Shown: positions 16,617-26,384, counted from the stretch's first letter. The stretch is DNA of 64,000 bases from Gudongella sp034006985 (GCA_034006985.1 JAVERT010000012.1:19141-83140), one strand, 5' to 3'. Program-made: numbers and translations. The notes: generated by a model not told the origin, from the sequence alone.

Positions 16617-17855
16617 ATGATTTTTGAATTAATCGATGGAATTTCAACAATTAAAGTAGATTCAGCAGTAACATTAGCCTTTGCGGCTTCATTATTACTT
16701 TTAGGTTATTTTGTAAAAAAGAATGTAAATCTATTAGATAAATATTGTATTCCTGCACCAGTTGTCGGAGGCTTCATATTTATGTTTATCACTTGGATTG
16801 GTTATTTAACAGGTGCTTTTGCTTTTAGTTTCGACAATATATTTCAAGGTACCTTTATGCTTGCTTTCTTTACAACAGTAGGTCTTGGTGCAAGTTACAA
16901 ACTACTTGTAAAAGGTGGAAAACTTTTGATTATTTACTGGCTTATAGCTGGAGTAATCTCAATATTCCAAAATACTCTAGGAATAGTTCTTTCCAAAGTA
17001 TTAAACCTTGAAGCCCCTTATGCATTATTATCCAGTGCAATTTCTATGATTGGTGGACATGGAGCAGCACTTTCTTATGGAAACACCTTTGCAGAAATGG
17101 GATATGAGGCAGCACCACTTGTTGGAGCAGCCGCTGCTACATTTGGACTTATCTCTGCAGTACTTATAGGAGGACCTCTTGGAAGAAGATTAATTGTAAA
17201 ATATGATCTAAAACCTGAGGAAGACTTAGATATGGATACATCAGTTTCTAGTATTAATGCTAGAGTAGGTGGAAAGATTAGCTCACTTGACATAATGAAG
17301 AATGTTTCAGTAATTATTATATGTATGGCTTTTGGTACTATTATAGCTGGTTGGATTAGCGCTCTTATTAATATGGGCTTCCCAACATATGTAGGCGCTA
17401 TGTTTGTTGCAGTAATCGTCAGAAATTTAAATGAGAAACTTCATTTTTACAAGTTTGATTTTGGTTTAGTTGATGAAATTGGAAATGTAATGCTTAATCT
17501 TTACTTATCATTAGCGCTTATGACTCTAAAACTTTGGGAATTATCAGGATTGATAGGTGGAGTTTTAGTAGTTGTTGTCGCACAAGTATTATTAGTAGCA
17601 TTATTAGCATACTTTGTAGTATTTAGAATTCTAGGTAAAAATTATGATGCTGCAGTTATGTGCGCAGGGCTTTGTGGTCACGGATTAGGAGCTACTCCTT
17701 CTGCGATTGTAAATATGACTGCTATAAATGAAAAATATGGAATGAGTAGAAAAGCAATGATGATAGTTCCAATTGTTGGAGCATTCTTAGTAGATATTAT
17801 TTACCAACCACAAACAATATGGTTTATTAAAACCTTTGTTGAAAACCTAAGATAG
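16617..17855 (+). CDS. gltS: Sodium/glutamate symporter
   Basis: A 412-residue carrier with about ten to twelve predicted membrane helices and the family's two glycine-rich re-entrant regions: AISMIGGHGAALSYGNTF (about 140-160) and AGLCGHGLGATPSAIVNM (about 350-367). GltS imports glutamate with Na+ and could also export it. The start has an AAGGAGG site 6 bases upstream. It ends in TAG followed at once by TAA. The gene after it, 17 bases on, is ftcD, whose reaction releases glutamate, so the pair fits histidine-to-glutamate metabolism. Likely expressed from the sigma-54 promoter at 16508. Confidence 0.95.
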   Translation: MIFELIDGISTIKVDSAVTLAFAASLLLLGYFVKKNVNLLDKYCIPAPVVGGFIFMFITWIGYLTGAFAFSFDNIFQGTFMLAFFTTVGLGASYKLLVKGGKLLIIYWLIAGVISIFQNTLGIVLSKVLNLEAPYALLSSAISMIGGHGAALSYGNTFAEMGYEAAPLVGAAAATFGLISAVLIGGPLGRRLIVKYDLKPEEDLDMDTSVSSINARVGGKISSLDIMKNVSVIIICMAFGTIIAGWISALINMGFPTYVGAMFVAVIVRNLNEKLHFYKFDFGLVDEIGNVMLNLYLSLALMTLKLWELSGLIGGVLVVVVAQVLLVALLAYFVVFRILGKNYDAAVMCAGLCGHGLGATPSAIVNMTAINEKYGMSRKAMMIVPIVGAFLVDIIYQPQTIWFIKTFVENLR

Positions 17856-17872
17856 TAAAGGAGGATAAATTT

Positions 17873-18775
17873 ATGAAACAATTAATGGAGTGTGTTCCAA
17901 ATTTTAGTGAAGGTAGAGATAATTCTTTAATAGAGCAAATTATTGACGAGGTCCGAAAAATTGAGGGAATAACTATTCTTGATTATTCTTCTGATAAGGA
18001 CCACAACCGAACTGTTCTTACAATGATAGGCTCCCCAGAAGTTGTTAAAAAAGCAGCAATTGACTCTGCAAAAAAAGCAGCTGAGCTTATAGATATGTCT
18101 AAACATGAAGGAGCTCACCCAAGAATGGGTGCAACTGATGTTATACCATTTACTCCTGTTTCCAATGTAACCATTGATGAGTGTATAGAGGTAGCAAAGG
18201 AAGTAGGTTCAGCATTAGGAGCCTTGGGAATTCCAGTTTATTTATATGAAGATGCAGCTTCAAAACCTGAAAGACAAAATCTTGCAAAAGTTAGAAAAGG
18301 TCAATACGAAGGCTTTTTCGACAAAATAAAAGAAACTGAATGGAAACCAGATTTCGGGCCACAGGAAATGAATGTGAAAAGTGGTTGTACCGCAGTGGGC
18401 GCAAGAGTTCCATTAGTTGCATTTAATATAAACCTAGATACGCCAGATGTAGAAATTGCAGACAAAATCGCAAAAAAAGTAAGACATATTGGTGGTGGAC
18501 TAAGATTTGTAAAAGGTATCGGTCTTAAATTAGAAGAAAGAAACCAGACTCAAGTTTCTATGAATCTTGTAAACTTCGAAAAAACTTCTATTTATCAAGC
18601 CTTTGAAATGGTAAAAATGGAAGCAAAAAGATATGGTGTAAATGTTGTAGGTAGCGAAGTTATCGGTACAATTCCAATGAAATCATTACTAGATGTTGCA
18701 GAATACTATTTGCAAATTGAAAACTTTACTGTTGACCAAATACTTGAAAAAAGATTGTTAGATGAAAATAACTAA
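17873..18775 (+). CDS. ftcD: Glutamate formimidoyltransferase
   Basis: A 300-residue FtcD-type transferase, the length of the stand-alone formiminotransferase without the cyclodeaminase domain. Signature stretches: MECVPNFSEGRD at the start, DHNRTVLTMIG, HEGAHPRMGATDVIPF (about 80-97) and GARVPLVAFNINL. It moves the formimino group from N-formimino-glutamate, a product of histidine breakdown, to tetrahydrofolate, leaving glutamate. No hut genes are in view, so its partner enzymes lie elsewhere. Second gene of the gltS operon, with a terminator behind it. Confidence 0.96.
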   Translation: MKQLMECVPNFSEGRDNSLIEQIIDEVRKIEGITILDYSSDKDHNRTVLTMIGSPEVVKKAAIDSAKKAAELIDMSKHEGAHPRMGATDVIPFTPVSNVTIDECIEVAKEVGSALGALGIPVYLYEDAASKPERQNLAKVRKGQYEGFFDKIKETEWKPDFGPQEMNVKSGCTAVGARVPLVAFNINLDTPDVEIADKIAKKVRHIGGGLRFVKGIGLKLEERNQTQVSMNLVNFEKTSIYQAFEMVKMEAKRYGVNVVGSEVIGTIPMKSLLDVAEYYLQIENFTVDQILEKRLLDENN

Positions 18776-18790
18776 CTCTAGATTACAAGG

Positions 18791-18826
18791 AAGAAGGAGT
18801 GCAATAATTGCACTCCTTCTTTTATT
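18791..18826 (+). terminator. Terminator between ftcD and the convergent SLH gene
   Basis: A perfect 14-bp stem (AAGAAGGAGTGCAA) with a 3-base loop, followed by a T-rich stretch on the plus strand; it ends the gltS-ftcD transcript. Confidence 0.88.
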
Positions 18827-18838
18827 TATAACAAATAT

Positions 18839-21823
18839 TTACTTTTGCCATCTTAGAGAAGGATATGAATTTGAATCCATCTTCCAAATATTTGTAAAGT
18901 CCCAGTTTTTAAATGTAGTTTGCGTTTTCATTTCTGCTGTAGATTTAGGGTCTCCTTTGCCTGTATCGTCTTGATAAGATGTCTCTTTATCATAGTAACA
19001 ACTCACGACTTTCCCATCTTTGTATCCGACTAATCCCCCAAAATGTTCTTCATATTGTTTCACAGAGGGTATAACCTCAACTGAAGAATAGCTATTAGTT
19101 ATACTTGTATCCTTATTAGCGGTCCCTACTAGTCCTCCTAAATTATTCCAGCCCCATACAGAACCACCTGTAGCATATGAATTATCTATAGTTTTGTCAT
19201 TATAGCCTACAAGGCCTCCCATATCGTATCCCTTATAGTAAGTAGTTCCTATTTTTCCGTAGTATCCCATATCCGTAAAAGTGACATTTTCTTTTCCTTT
19301 AACTTGGGCATCTGAAGCATAGCTAATGGATATGGCACCTTTATTGTAGCCTACTAACCCTCCTAAAAACTGCTCTCCATTAACATTAGCAAAACTAGTA
19401 TAGCAACTACTTATAATCCCGGAATTCAAGCCTACCAAACCCCCAATATTTTTTCCACCAGATGACCATCCACTTATCTTTTTACCAACAGTATAGCAAT
19501 TTTCTATTAATCCACCATTTAGATTAGATCCTACTAAACCACCGACATTATACGATCCAGTCACCGAGTTATATTTATTCATACTGTTTCTTATTACACC
19601 TCCAAAATTTGTTCCTACTAATCCACCTATTTCTTCTGCGCCACTTATTTGCCCCTCTGCTTCACAACCATCTATTAGACCTGTATTATACCCCACAAGT
19701 CCACCTACATCAGCCGAACCTGTCACTTTTCCACTAGCAACGCAATTTATTACACTTCCATTATTATGCCCAACCAAAGCTCCTACATGGAATTTCCCAT
19801 CTATTTGAGATTTACTAAGTGTAATGTTATATAATTTTGCTCCACTTGCTGTAAATCCAAAAAGACCCTGGCCGTCTAAATCAGAATGAGCCGAGATATT
19901 TTTTGATATTTCTTTCCCATTTCCATTAAAACTTCCTGTAAACATATTACTACTACTACCGATTGGGTTCCAAGCTTTTTTAACCGTATACTCCAACAAG
20001 TTGATGTCTTCTGTTTGTTTAAAGTGTTTATCCAGATGATTCCTTACATTGTTCATTTGATCTGGAGTGGAAACCAAATAGGGATCTCCAACTGTCCCAC
20101 TACCACCCTCAAACTCTCCTAGCTCGGCAACTACTTCTATTGTTCCTTCAATTATATTGTATAGTGCTAATTTAATTGGGGTAAATGTCCAATTGTTTGT
20201 TTCTGTTTTCCTCATTATATAATCAGGCAATTGCCATGAAAGTGTTCCTTCTACAACATTGCCCGCTGAGTCTTTAAATGTTCCACTCAATTTTGACATT
20301 GATAATTTATCGCCAGGTTTTATCCTTGATGCTGTTAATTTTTGATCTATAATTGGGTCAGTTGTATCCGTATTTACGGATACTTCTCCTTGAATCGAAT
20401 TATAGTTGTTTACATCGTCCGGTACAAAGCTCCAGCCATATAAACCTGTTCTTATTAATTCAACTTTTGGATTTTGCCATTCTAATGTTCCACTTATTGC
20501 TTGACCATTAGAATTCTTAAATGTTCCACTTAATTTTGATGATTCTAATTTCTGTCCAGCATTTATAGATGTTGCTGCTACGGCTTTGTTTATTATTGGA
20601 TCTGTTTTTACTATTTTATTTGTTGCTACTACTCCTGTATATTCACTTGTTACAGTTCCACTATAATCACCGCTACCTGTTGCAGAAACTCTAATCTTCC
20701 AACCCTCATCACCTGCAACTGGTGTGTATTTATTACTTGTTGCATCTGGAATAGATTCCAACGTTCTATAATTCATCCAAATTCTTTGCCACTGATAAGT
20801 TGCTGTAGCATAATTTGGTGTTAGGCTTCCTGCAGTTAATTCTACTCCAACTTTTGCTTCTCCGATGATATCATTTATTTTTGTTAATGGTGTAGCATCC
20901 TTTGCAGATACATTTATTGTATAAGTATTTGTAACTGCTGAATGTGTTTTTGTTGCTTCTTTGCTTGCTGTGATTACTGTTGTTCCTACTGCTACTATGG
21001 TTACCTTTCCTGTTTCTTTATCTACGGTAGCTGTTTTTGGAGTTCCACTTACATAAGTAATTTCTCCATCGCCTTCGCCACCTATTACTTTATTTGTAAA
21101 GGCTACATCTCCAATTATTTTTGCTATTGGACCAGCGTCTGTAAATTCTATTGTTGATGTTATAACTTTAGTTGTATCTACTTTTTCTCGTATTGATTTA
21201 TCTAACATTCTTACTACCATTGTTGCTGCTTCTGCTCTGGTTCCATTTGCTGCTCCATCATACTGCCCGTCTGCTGTCTTTCCTGTTACTAATCCTTTCA
21301 TAAAGGCTTGTTCTACATAATATTTGTATTTTGCTTCTTGACTTACTTTATTGTAGTCACTCATTATCTTTTCTACATCTATTGTTCCTGTTTGTGCTTC
21401 ATCAAATATTTTTTCTGTTATACTTACCATTACATATGCCATCTCATATCTATTGATTGGCTTATTCCAGTCTGTTTTTGGGAAGTCGCTTAATAATACT
21501 ACTCCTTTGTCCGTTGCATCTTTAAATATTCCTGATGCCCAGTGTTCATCTACTTTTGCTGACACCTTCCCATCTAGTGCACTTCTTAGTGCTATTGTCA
21601 TAAACTCTGCTTTTGTTATCTGATTGTTTGGTTTGAATGAACCGTCTGGATAACCTGTTATTCCACCTTTTTCAATTAGATTGTCTATATACTTTTTACC
21701 CCAATGAGTCTCTATGTCTTTCATTGTTGGAGTGGATGCTTCTACTACACTTGGTATACTCCCTAATGTAGATGTTGATGCAAGTATTAATGCCAGCGTT
21801 AGAATAAGTATTCGCTTTTTCAT
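18839..21823 (-). CDS. S-layer-homology surface protein with Ig-like and GLUG repeats
   Basis: A 994-residue exported protein. After a signal peptide (about 1-29) come three SLH-type segments (about 33-210, e.g. DIETHWGKKYIDNLIEKGGI, GYPDGSFKPNNQITKAEF) that should bind cell-wall polymer. Bacterial Ig-like domains follow (about 215-590), including two related stretches with KLSGTFK(N/D)S. The C-terminal 400 residues carry about eight GLUG-type repeats (GGLVGYN, GGLVGSN, GALVGHN). Likely a cell-surface adhesin or matrix protein; no enzyme motif is seen. The gene is transcribed from the dyad promoter at 21886-21930. Its repeats resemble the C-terminus of the 2802-residue protein. Confidence 0.9.
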   Translation of the reverse strand: MKKRILILTLALILASTSTLGSIPSVVEASTPTMKDIETHWGKKYIDNLIEKGGITGYPDGSFKPNNQITKAEFMTIALRSALDGKVSAKVDEHWASGIFKDATDKGVVLLSDFPKTDWNKPINRYEMAYVMVSITEKIFDEAQTGTIDVEKIMSDYNKVSQEAKYKYYVEQAFMKGLVTGKTADGQYDGAANGTRAEAATMVVRMLDKSIREKVDTTKVITSTIEFTDAGPIAKIIGDVAFTNKVIGGEGDGEITYVSGTPKTATVDKETGKVTIVAVGTTVITASKEATKTHSAVTNTYTINVSAKDATPLTKINDIIGEAKVGVELTAGSLTPNYATATYQWQRIWMNYRTLESIPDATSNKYTPVAGDEGWKIRVSATGSGDYSGTVTSEYTGVVATNKIVKTDPIINKAVAATSINAGQKLESSKLSGTFKNSNGQAISGTLEWQNPKVELIRTGLYGWSFVPDDVNNYNSIQGEVSVNTDTTDPIIDQKLTASRIKPGDKLSMSKLSGTFKDSAGNVVEGTLSWQLPDYIMRKTETNNWTFTPIKLALYNIIEGTIEVVAELGEFEGGSGTVGDPYLVSTPDQMNNVRNHLDKHFKQTEDINLLEYTVKKAWNPIGSSSNMFTGSFNGNGKEISKNISAHSDLDGQGLFGFTASGAKLYNITLSKSQIDGKFHVGALVGHNNGSVINCVASGKVTGSADVGGLVGYNTGLIDGCEAEGQISGAEEIGGLVGTNFGGVIRNSMNKYNSVTGSYNVGGLVGSNLNGGLIENCYTVGKKISGWSSGGKNIGGLVGLNSGIISSCYTSFANVNGEQFLGGLVGYNKGAISISYASDAQVKGKENVTFTDMGYYGKIGTTYYKGYDMGGLVGYNDKTIDNSYATGGSVWGWNNLGGLVGTANKDTSITNSYSSVEVIPSVKQYEEHFGGLVGYKDGKVVSCYYDKETSYQDDTGKGDPKSTAEMKTQTTFKNWDFTNIWKMDSNSYPSLRWQK

Positions 21824-21885
21824 TTTGTCCTCCTCTTTCTTTGTTTGTATGATACTTGCTAATGTATCTTTTATAATCTATCTTA

Positions 21886-21930
21886 ATTAAATCATAAGTT
21901 ATCAGTTTTGTACCTAGCCGTTTGGGCTAG
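21886..21930 (-). promoter_or_regulatory. Dyad promoter 1 (before the 994-residue SLH gene)
   Basis: The minus strand has the 17-bp dyad CTAGCCCAAACGGCTAG (21914-21930), 22 bases, then TGA-TTTAAT with the -10 at 21886-21891. The left half-site differs by one base from the consensus. About 63 bases separate the -10 from the start codon. Confidence 0.8.
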
Positions 21931-21968
21931 TCTTTTGTAAAATTTAATATATTTTCCAAAATTCGCGT

Positions 21969-21999
21969 AAAAAAAGCAATCTCCTAAGAGATTGCTTTA
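21969..21999 (-). terminator. Terminator of the SPFH-zinc ribbon-TPM operon
   Basis: A perfect 10-bp stem (AAGCAATCTC) with a 4-base loop and a T-run on the minus strand, 9 bases past the TPM gene stop. Confidence 0.88.
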
Positions 22000-22007
22000 A
22001 ATACAAA

Positions 22008-22832
22008 CTAAAATTTTCTCCCACCACCACCGTGAGTCCTTCCACTTGATGATTTATGAGTAGTACTCCGTCCACTAGATGAACTATTACTGCTAGCTTT
22101 TGGTATTATCCTGTGAGTTGTAATGGTATCCACCAATTCATCATCATTTGATGTTAAGTTAATGATGCTGTTATTTCTAAAAGTTAGTGGCTTAACAGGG
22201 TTTTTCATCTTATATTTTGATTTAGTTCTAAGGAAGAAACCACCCGCTCCTGTTGTACCTGCTAAGAGACCCATTATCGTCTCCATAAATGTTAATTTAT
22301 TTCCAGCCCCTACGCCCTCATCTTCACTATATTGATCTGAAGGAATTCCACTTTCAAGATACATTTTCGTACCACTTAAAAATCCCAATGTAGCACCATA
22401 ATAATCCCCATCAGATAAACCACTATCGAATACACTATCTAGTATATCTTCTATTCTTTGATCAGTTAAATATCTGATTCCTAAGCCTGATGTTGATATA
22501 TATGCTTCTCTATTATCCATATCAACTAAGAACAATATTCCATCCCGTTCTTCACCTAGGCCGAAACCATTGTAATCAAAATAATCATCTGCATATTCCC
22601 TCGATGTTTTACCATTAGCATCATTGGTAGTAACAATAATAATATCCATATTATAAATATTGGATAAATTATTTGCCTCAGCGTCTAATGATATTATGTC
22701 TTCCTCAGTAAGCAAATTAGCCTCATCAAATACTTTTAAACCTTCAGCATTTACTAATAAAGGGTTTAGGGCGAATATAACGATCATTAAAAACAATGCA
22801 TAAATCCATGTTTTTCTTTTTATATTTACCAT
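22008..22832 (-). CDS. TPM-domain membrane protein (YgcG/YdjH type)
   Basis: A 274-residue protein with an export signal (about 1-30, ending VNAEG) and a TPM domain (about 32-165: VFDEANLLTEEDI, IIIVTTNDANGK, EERDGILFLVDMDNREAYIS). A membrane helix follows near 185-205 and the tail is Ser/Gly-rich, ending THGGGGRKF. TPM proteins work at membranes in stress or repair; B. subtilis YdjH belongs here. It overlaps the zinc-ribbon gene by 7 bases and ends in TAG. Together with the two upstream genes it forms a ydjI-ydjG-ydjH-like operon. Confidence 0.85.
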   Translation of the reverse strand: MVNIKRKTWIYALFLMIVIFALNPLLVNAEGLKVFDEANLLTEEDIISLDAEANNLSNIYNMDIIIVTTNDANGKTSREYADDYFDYNGFGLGEERDGILFLVDMDNREAYISTSGLGIRYLTDQRIEDILDSVFDSGLSDGDYYGATLGFLSGTKMYLESGIPSDQYSEDEGVGAGNKLTFMETIMGLLAGTTGAGGFFLRTKSKYKMKNPVKPLTFRNNSIINLTSNDDELVDTITTHRIIPKASSNSSSSGRSTTHKSSSGRTHGGGGRKF

Positions 22833-23875
22833 ATCAACTTACCCCCTATTAAAAGAGCTACAGATATAAGTGCAAATATTACAGCTGATACACTAATTAC
22901 TTTCTTATTATTAAGAGGTAGCTCACCAAATGATTTCCCGGTTTGACCATTTACTGCAAATACATATGTCTTCCCTTCATACAGATATGTCAATATCCAG
23001 GCTGGCAAAAGCGTGTAATTCATTTTTTGAGATAGTATATTTGTGTTGTTTGTTCTTTCCTTTACAGAAGAAAATTCTGATATAGTATCACTTATTAAAC
23101 TCTTGGTAAATCTATTAATCTTTTCTTCTATCTTTGGTCCTATTTCCTCTTTAGTTATATTATATTGTTCAGCAAAAAAACCTGATAAATATGGCATAGA
23201 GAAATCTACAGCTTCTTTTTCATTATATGGTGCAATACCATTTAAAAGATTATTATCAATTTTGGTAAAAGCCAATTCCTCTACATTATTTATATCTATC
23301 TGCCCTTTTCTGACTATTTGAAATTTGCTTGTTTCTGTATACTCACTATCTCCTTGTCTCCATACTCTGTTTTTTTCGGCTTCTCCCACATAATCTATCT
23401 CCACTTCGCTATCTGCCCACCAATAAGGTAGATATATTCCAGTTATCTTTTCAAGTTGAGAATTACTATAGAATTCACTTGGCACAAATTTATTTTTTGA
23501 AGCCCAATCTAAAAAAGTTCTCTTGGCTTTTTCCTTATCAATAGAAAAAGGGATCATCTTATTAGGTTTAAAGTTACCCGAAAGTCTATCTGACAATATT
23601 ACTGGGTTGTGGCAATAATAACAAAATGTAGATGTTGTAGTATCGTCTGTAACCACTGTAGCCCCACAGCTATTACAAGTATAGGAAGCTAAGTGATCGT
23701 GTTCTTTTGTGCTTTCTTGTGGCTTTTCTTCTTTTTTTTCTAGATCCTTATATATATCATTTATCTCTTCTTCAGTATATTCACTTAAACAATAGTCGCA
23801 ATGAAACTTTTGCAGTTCGGGTTTAAAATGAATTGCCGCACCGCAACTTGGACATTTATAGCTTGTAACAGCCAT
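22826..23875 (-). CDS. Zinc-ribbon membrane protein (YdjG-like)
   Basis: A 349-residue protein with two N-terminal zinc ribbons: CPSCGAAI plus CDYC (about 8-30) and CNSCGATV plus CYYC (about 68-91). It has a single C-terminal membrane helix (about 328-347). The middle (about 105-310) shows the family pattern IPFSIDKEKAKRTF and GIYLPYWWADSEV. It resembles B. subtilis YdjG, part of a membrane complex with YdjH and YdjI that recruits PspA. It lies between the SPFH and TPM genes; no pspA homologue is present here. Confidence 0.82.
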   Translation of the reverse strand: MAVTSYKCPSCGAAIHFKPELQKFHCDYCLSEYTEEEINDIYKDLEKKEEKPQESTKEHDHLASYTCNSCGATVVTDDTTTSTFCYYCHNPVILSDRLSGNFKPNKMIPFSIDKEKAKRTFLDWASKNKFVPSEFYSNSQLEKITGIYLPYWWADSEVEIDYVGEAEKNRVWRQGDSEYTETSKFQIVRKGQIDINNVEELAFTKIDNNLLNGIAPYNEKEAVDFSMPYLSGFFAEQYNITKEEIGPKIEEKINRFTKSLISDTISEFSSVKERTNNTNILSQKMNYTLLPAWILTYLYEGKTYVFAVNGQTGKSFGELPLNNKKVISVSAVIFALISVALLIGGKLIW

Positions 23876-23903
23876 TATCTCACCTCATTTTAAATTACTT
23901 CAA

Positions 23904-25136
23904 TTAAAACTTTGTTCCACATTCTGGACAGAATTTTGGTATCTCACCCTCTGGTTTATATCCACAGTTAGAGCATTGTGTTGTAGCAGCTTTTTTAGTA
24001 CCGCAGTTGCTACAAAAACTACCTGAATTCTTTGTGCCACATTCAGTACAGAACCAAGTATCTTTATTCGTTTCTTCTTTTTTTGATTCTTCTTCTTTTT
24101 TTGATTCTTCTTCTTTTTGTTGTTTTTCGGCAGCCATTTGGTTTTGATTTGCTTGGGATGTTGCTCCCACAAATCCACCTGTAGCATTCATTCCTACGCC
24201 CATTCCTAAGAAAGCACCCATTGCACCTGCTCCACCTTCATTAGATCCAGCAGCTTCCATTCCACGAGCTACAGAACCTTGAACATAACCTTCTCTTACT
24301 GATGGATCACCTAACATAGCACCCTTGTTTCTCATATTTATTAATTCTTTAGATTCATCATCATAAGAAATACTTGAAATACCAACTGCCTGTACCTCAA
24401 ATCCTCTCATTTTCTTCCAAGCTTCATCTAAAGTATCAGACATATACGTACTTAGTTCTCTTCCCTTTGATGCTACATGCGAAATTCTAGTTCCATCAAT
24501 GGACATTTGATTCATGGTTGATTGTAAGGCCTCTAAAAATTCTGATAAATATTGCTCATTTATATCTTGAATTTCTACTTTATTTGCATTTCTTGGAATT
24601 GCTTCCATAAAGAACAATAATGGGTCTGTTATTTTAATTGAGTAAGTTCCAAAAGTTCTTAAAAACAATTCTGAGTTATAAAAATTATCAAAGTAGTTTA
24701 GGGGATTTGGTGTACCAAATTTAATTCCCTTTATCTCTTGTAGATTTATATAATAAACTTTTTGAGCAGTAGATGTTACTCCACCAAACTTTATACGGCC
24801 AAAGGATTCTTTTAGTGCATCTTTAAAATCTCCATTAAATAAAGATGGTAATGATGAAGAGTCAACTTTGTAATATCCTTCCTCTGCTGTATAGTCAACT
24901 ACCTTACCACCATCAATTAGCATCATAAATTGATTAGGATAAACATGAATTATTGAGCCATTTGTAACAGTATTAGCAGTCCCTTTTTTGTTAGAATTTC
25001 TTTTATCATCTTTTCTAACCTCTACACCTGATGTAAATACGGTGTTATCACCCATATCATCTGGTTCAATTACCTCCAACCATTGATCTGCTAATGAACC
25101 TCCTACTGCAGAGCCTATTGCTTTTATTATTCCCAT
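23904..25136 (-). CDS. SPFH-domain protein with C-terminal zinc ribbons (YdjI-like)
   Basis: A 410-residue protein. Residues 1-280 match the SPFH/virion-core-type family (start MGIIKAIGSAVGGSLADQW, then VYPNQFMMLIDGGKVVDYT), with a small-residue-rich stretch around 295-325. A Lys/Glu coiled segment follows, and the tail has zinc-ribbon Cys pairs (CTECGTKN, CSNCGTKK, CSNCGYKP, CPECGTKF). It lacks a signal peptide and should sit on the inner membrane face as an oligomeric scaffold. First gene of the three-gene operon; its strong RBS lies in the 40 bases before the ATG. Confidence 0.85.
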   Translation of the reverse strand: MGIIKAIGSAVGGSLADQWLEVIEPDDMGDNTVFTSGVEVRKDDKRNSNKKGTANTVTNGSIIHVYPNQFMMLIDGGKVVDYTAEEGYYKVDSSSLPSLFNGDFKDALKESFGRIKFGGVTSTAQKVYYINLQEIKGIKFGTPNPLNYFDNFYNSELFLRTFGTYSIKITDPLLFFMEAIPRNANKVEIQDINEQYLSEFLEALQSTMNQMSIDGTRISHVASKGRELSTYMSDTLDEAWKKMRGFEVQAVGISSISYDDESKELINMRNKGAMLGDPSVREGYVQGSVARGMEAAGSNEGGAGAMGAFLGMGVGMNATGGFVGATSQANQNQMAAEKQQKEEESKKEEESKKEETNKDTWFCTECGTKNSGSFCSNCGTKKAATTQCSNCGYKPEGEIPKFCPECGTKF

Positions 25137-25178
25137 TTTTCTACCTCCTTATTTTATTAATAATGTATTTATTCTCTT

Positions 25179-26384
25179 TTACCCCATTGTAACTGCTTCC
25201 CATATATCATTTAAAATATCTAGTCGATATACTTGTAAAGTATAGATGTTTATAGCATAGTATAGTTCTCGTACAAAGCTCTCTTCATTATGTGTTCCTA
25301 AAATTACAAGATAACATTCCTCATCTTCAATTATAGCAGTTTCTCCAGTTAATAGTATAGCCATACCAGCCTCTAAATAAGGTTTTATTTCTTCAACATC
25401 ATTTTCAATAACATTGTATATTATCCCCTCGGCCTCAGGGTTAATATATGAATCTTCCATAAACATTTTGCGTTCTGCATCTATAAGATATATGATATCT
25501 CCTTCTTCATTGGTTTGTACAAAATATACTGCACCCTCCATTATTTCTTCTCCTAATATTTCAAAACTCTGATCCGGTACAATATTGTAAAGAACACTTT
25601 CTGGAATATCTGTTTCATATTGGGTCATACTCCTTGGATATTCTTGTGCAAAGTCGCCTTCTTCCTCTGGTGGTGTCCACCAAACATCATCTAGCCAAAT
25701 GCTTTTTTCATCTGCCCCCGTCCCCCAATAGACTGCATAAAATTCATCATTTTCACGAGGCTTTTCCTTTGACTCTTCTCCAGTTTCTTTTTCAAAAATA
25801 ATTTCTTCAGCAACACTTCTAAATCCATCCATAGGGTCCGCTACATCAAAAACTGTATTTCCATTACTTGCTAAAAACCAAGACATAACCCGTTTACCAT
25901 CGTAAACAGTCCTATGTAGGAAAAAGAAATCTCCTCCGGGTTCTTCAGTATCAAAAAGTTTTAGGCTTATTACATCAGGTGCATTTTCTGGATTTTCAAA
26001 TACACTATCAAATGTAATTTTACCTTTGTAATCACCTTTGGGCTCATCCGAGTAAGAGTTTTCAAATGATAAATCAACATTTAAATCCTCATCGATATTC
26101 ATGGTACAAATTACATCCCCACGATAATAAAGATCGTAAACCCATTCCCCTACAAGGTAGTCCCTTATTCCCTCTTCACTGCTAAAGTCAGGTTGATAAA
26201 TATCCCCTAATTCTTCTTTTTGTTCCTCAAATTTTGTATCCTCAGAAACTTCAGTCACAGGAGAAGGAATAGTGTTATTCGGCTCCACATTTGGTACCAC
26301 ATCTACTTGTTCAATTTTACCCTTGTTGCAACCTGTTAAAACCAAAATGCATATAAGTGTTGCTAACAGTACTTTTCGTTTCAT
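25179..26384 (-). CDS. Lipoprotein of unknown function (paralogue of 47609-48820)
   Basis: A 401-residue lipoprotein: signal with lipobox LVLTGC (Cys19), then a Pro/Glu-rich linker. The rest is an acidic domain that shares many segments with the lipoprotein at 47609-48820: EEGIRDYLVGEW against EEGVREYLIGEW, KGDYKGKI, TVYDGKRVMS, IWLDDVWWTP against IWLDAVEWTP, and FTGET-like near the end. No known catalytic motif. It has its own dyad promoter at 26451-26494, so it belongs to the same regulatory group as its paralogue. Confidence 0.82.
   Translation of the reverse strand: MKRKVLLATLICILVLTGCNKGKIEQVDVVPNVEPNNTIPSPVTEVSEDTKFEEQKEELGDIYQPDFSSEEGIRDYLVGEWVYDLYYRGDVICTMNIDEDLNVDLSFENSYSDEPKGDYKGKITFDSVFENPENAPDVISLKLFDTEEPGGDFFFLHRTVYDGKRVMSWFLASNGNTVFDVADPMDGFRSVAEEIIFEKETGEESKEKPRENDEFYAVYWGTGADEKSIWLDDVWWTPPEEEGDFAQEYPRSMTQYETDIPESVLYNIVPDQSFEILGEEIMEGAVYFVQTNEEGDIIYLIDAERKMFMEDSYINPEAEGIIYNVIENDVEEIKPYLEAGMAILLTGETAIIEDEECYLVILGTHNEESFVRELYYAINIYTLQVYRLDILNDIWEAVTMG

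Noticed and set aside
23900..24187. A 95-codon minus-strand frame rich in Lys and Gln overlapping the end of the SPFH gene.
   Set aside because: It is an alternative frame of the Lys/Glu and zinc-ribbon coding region, with no start signal.
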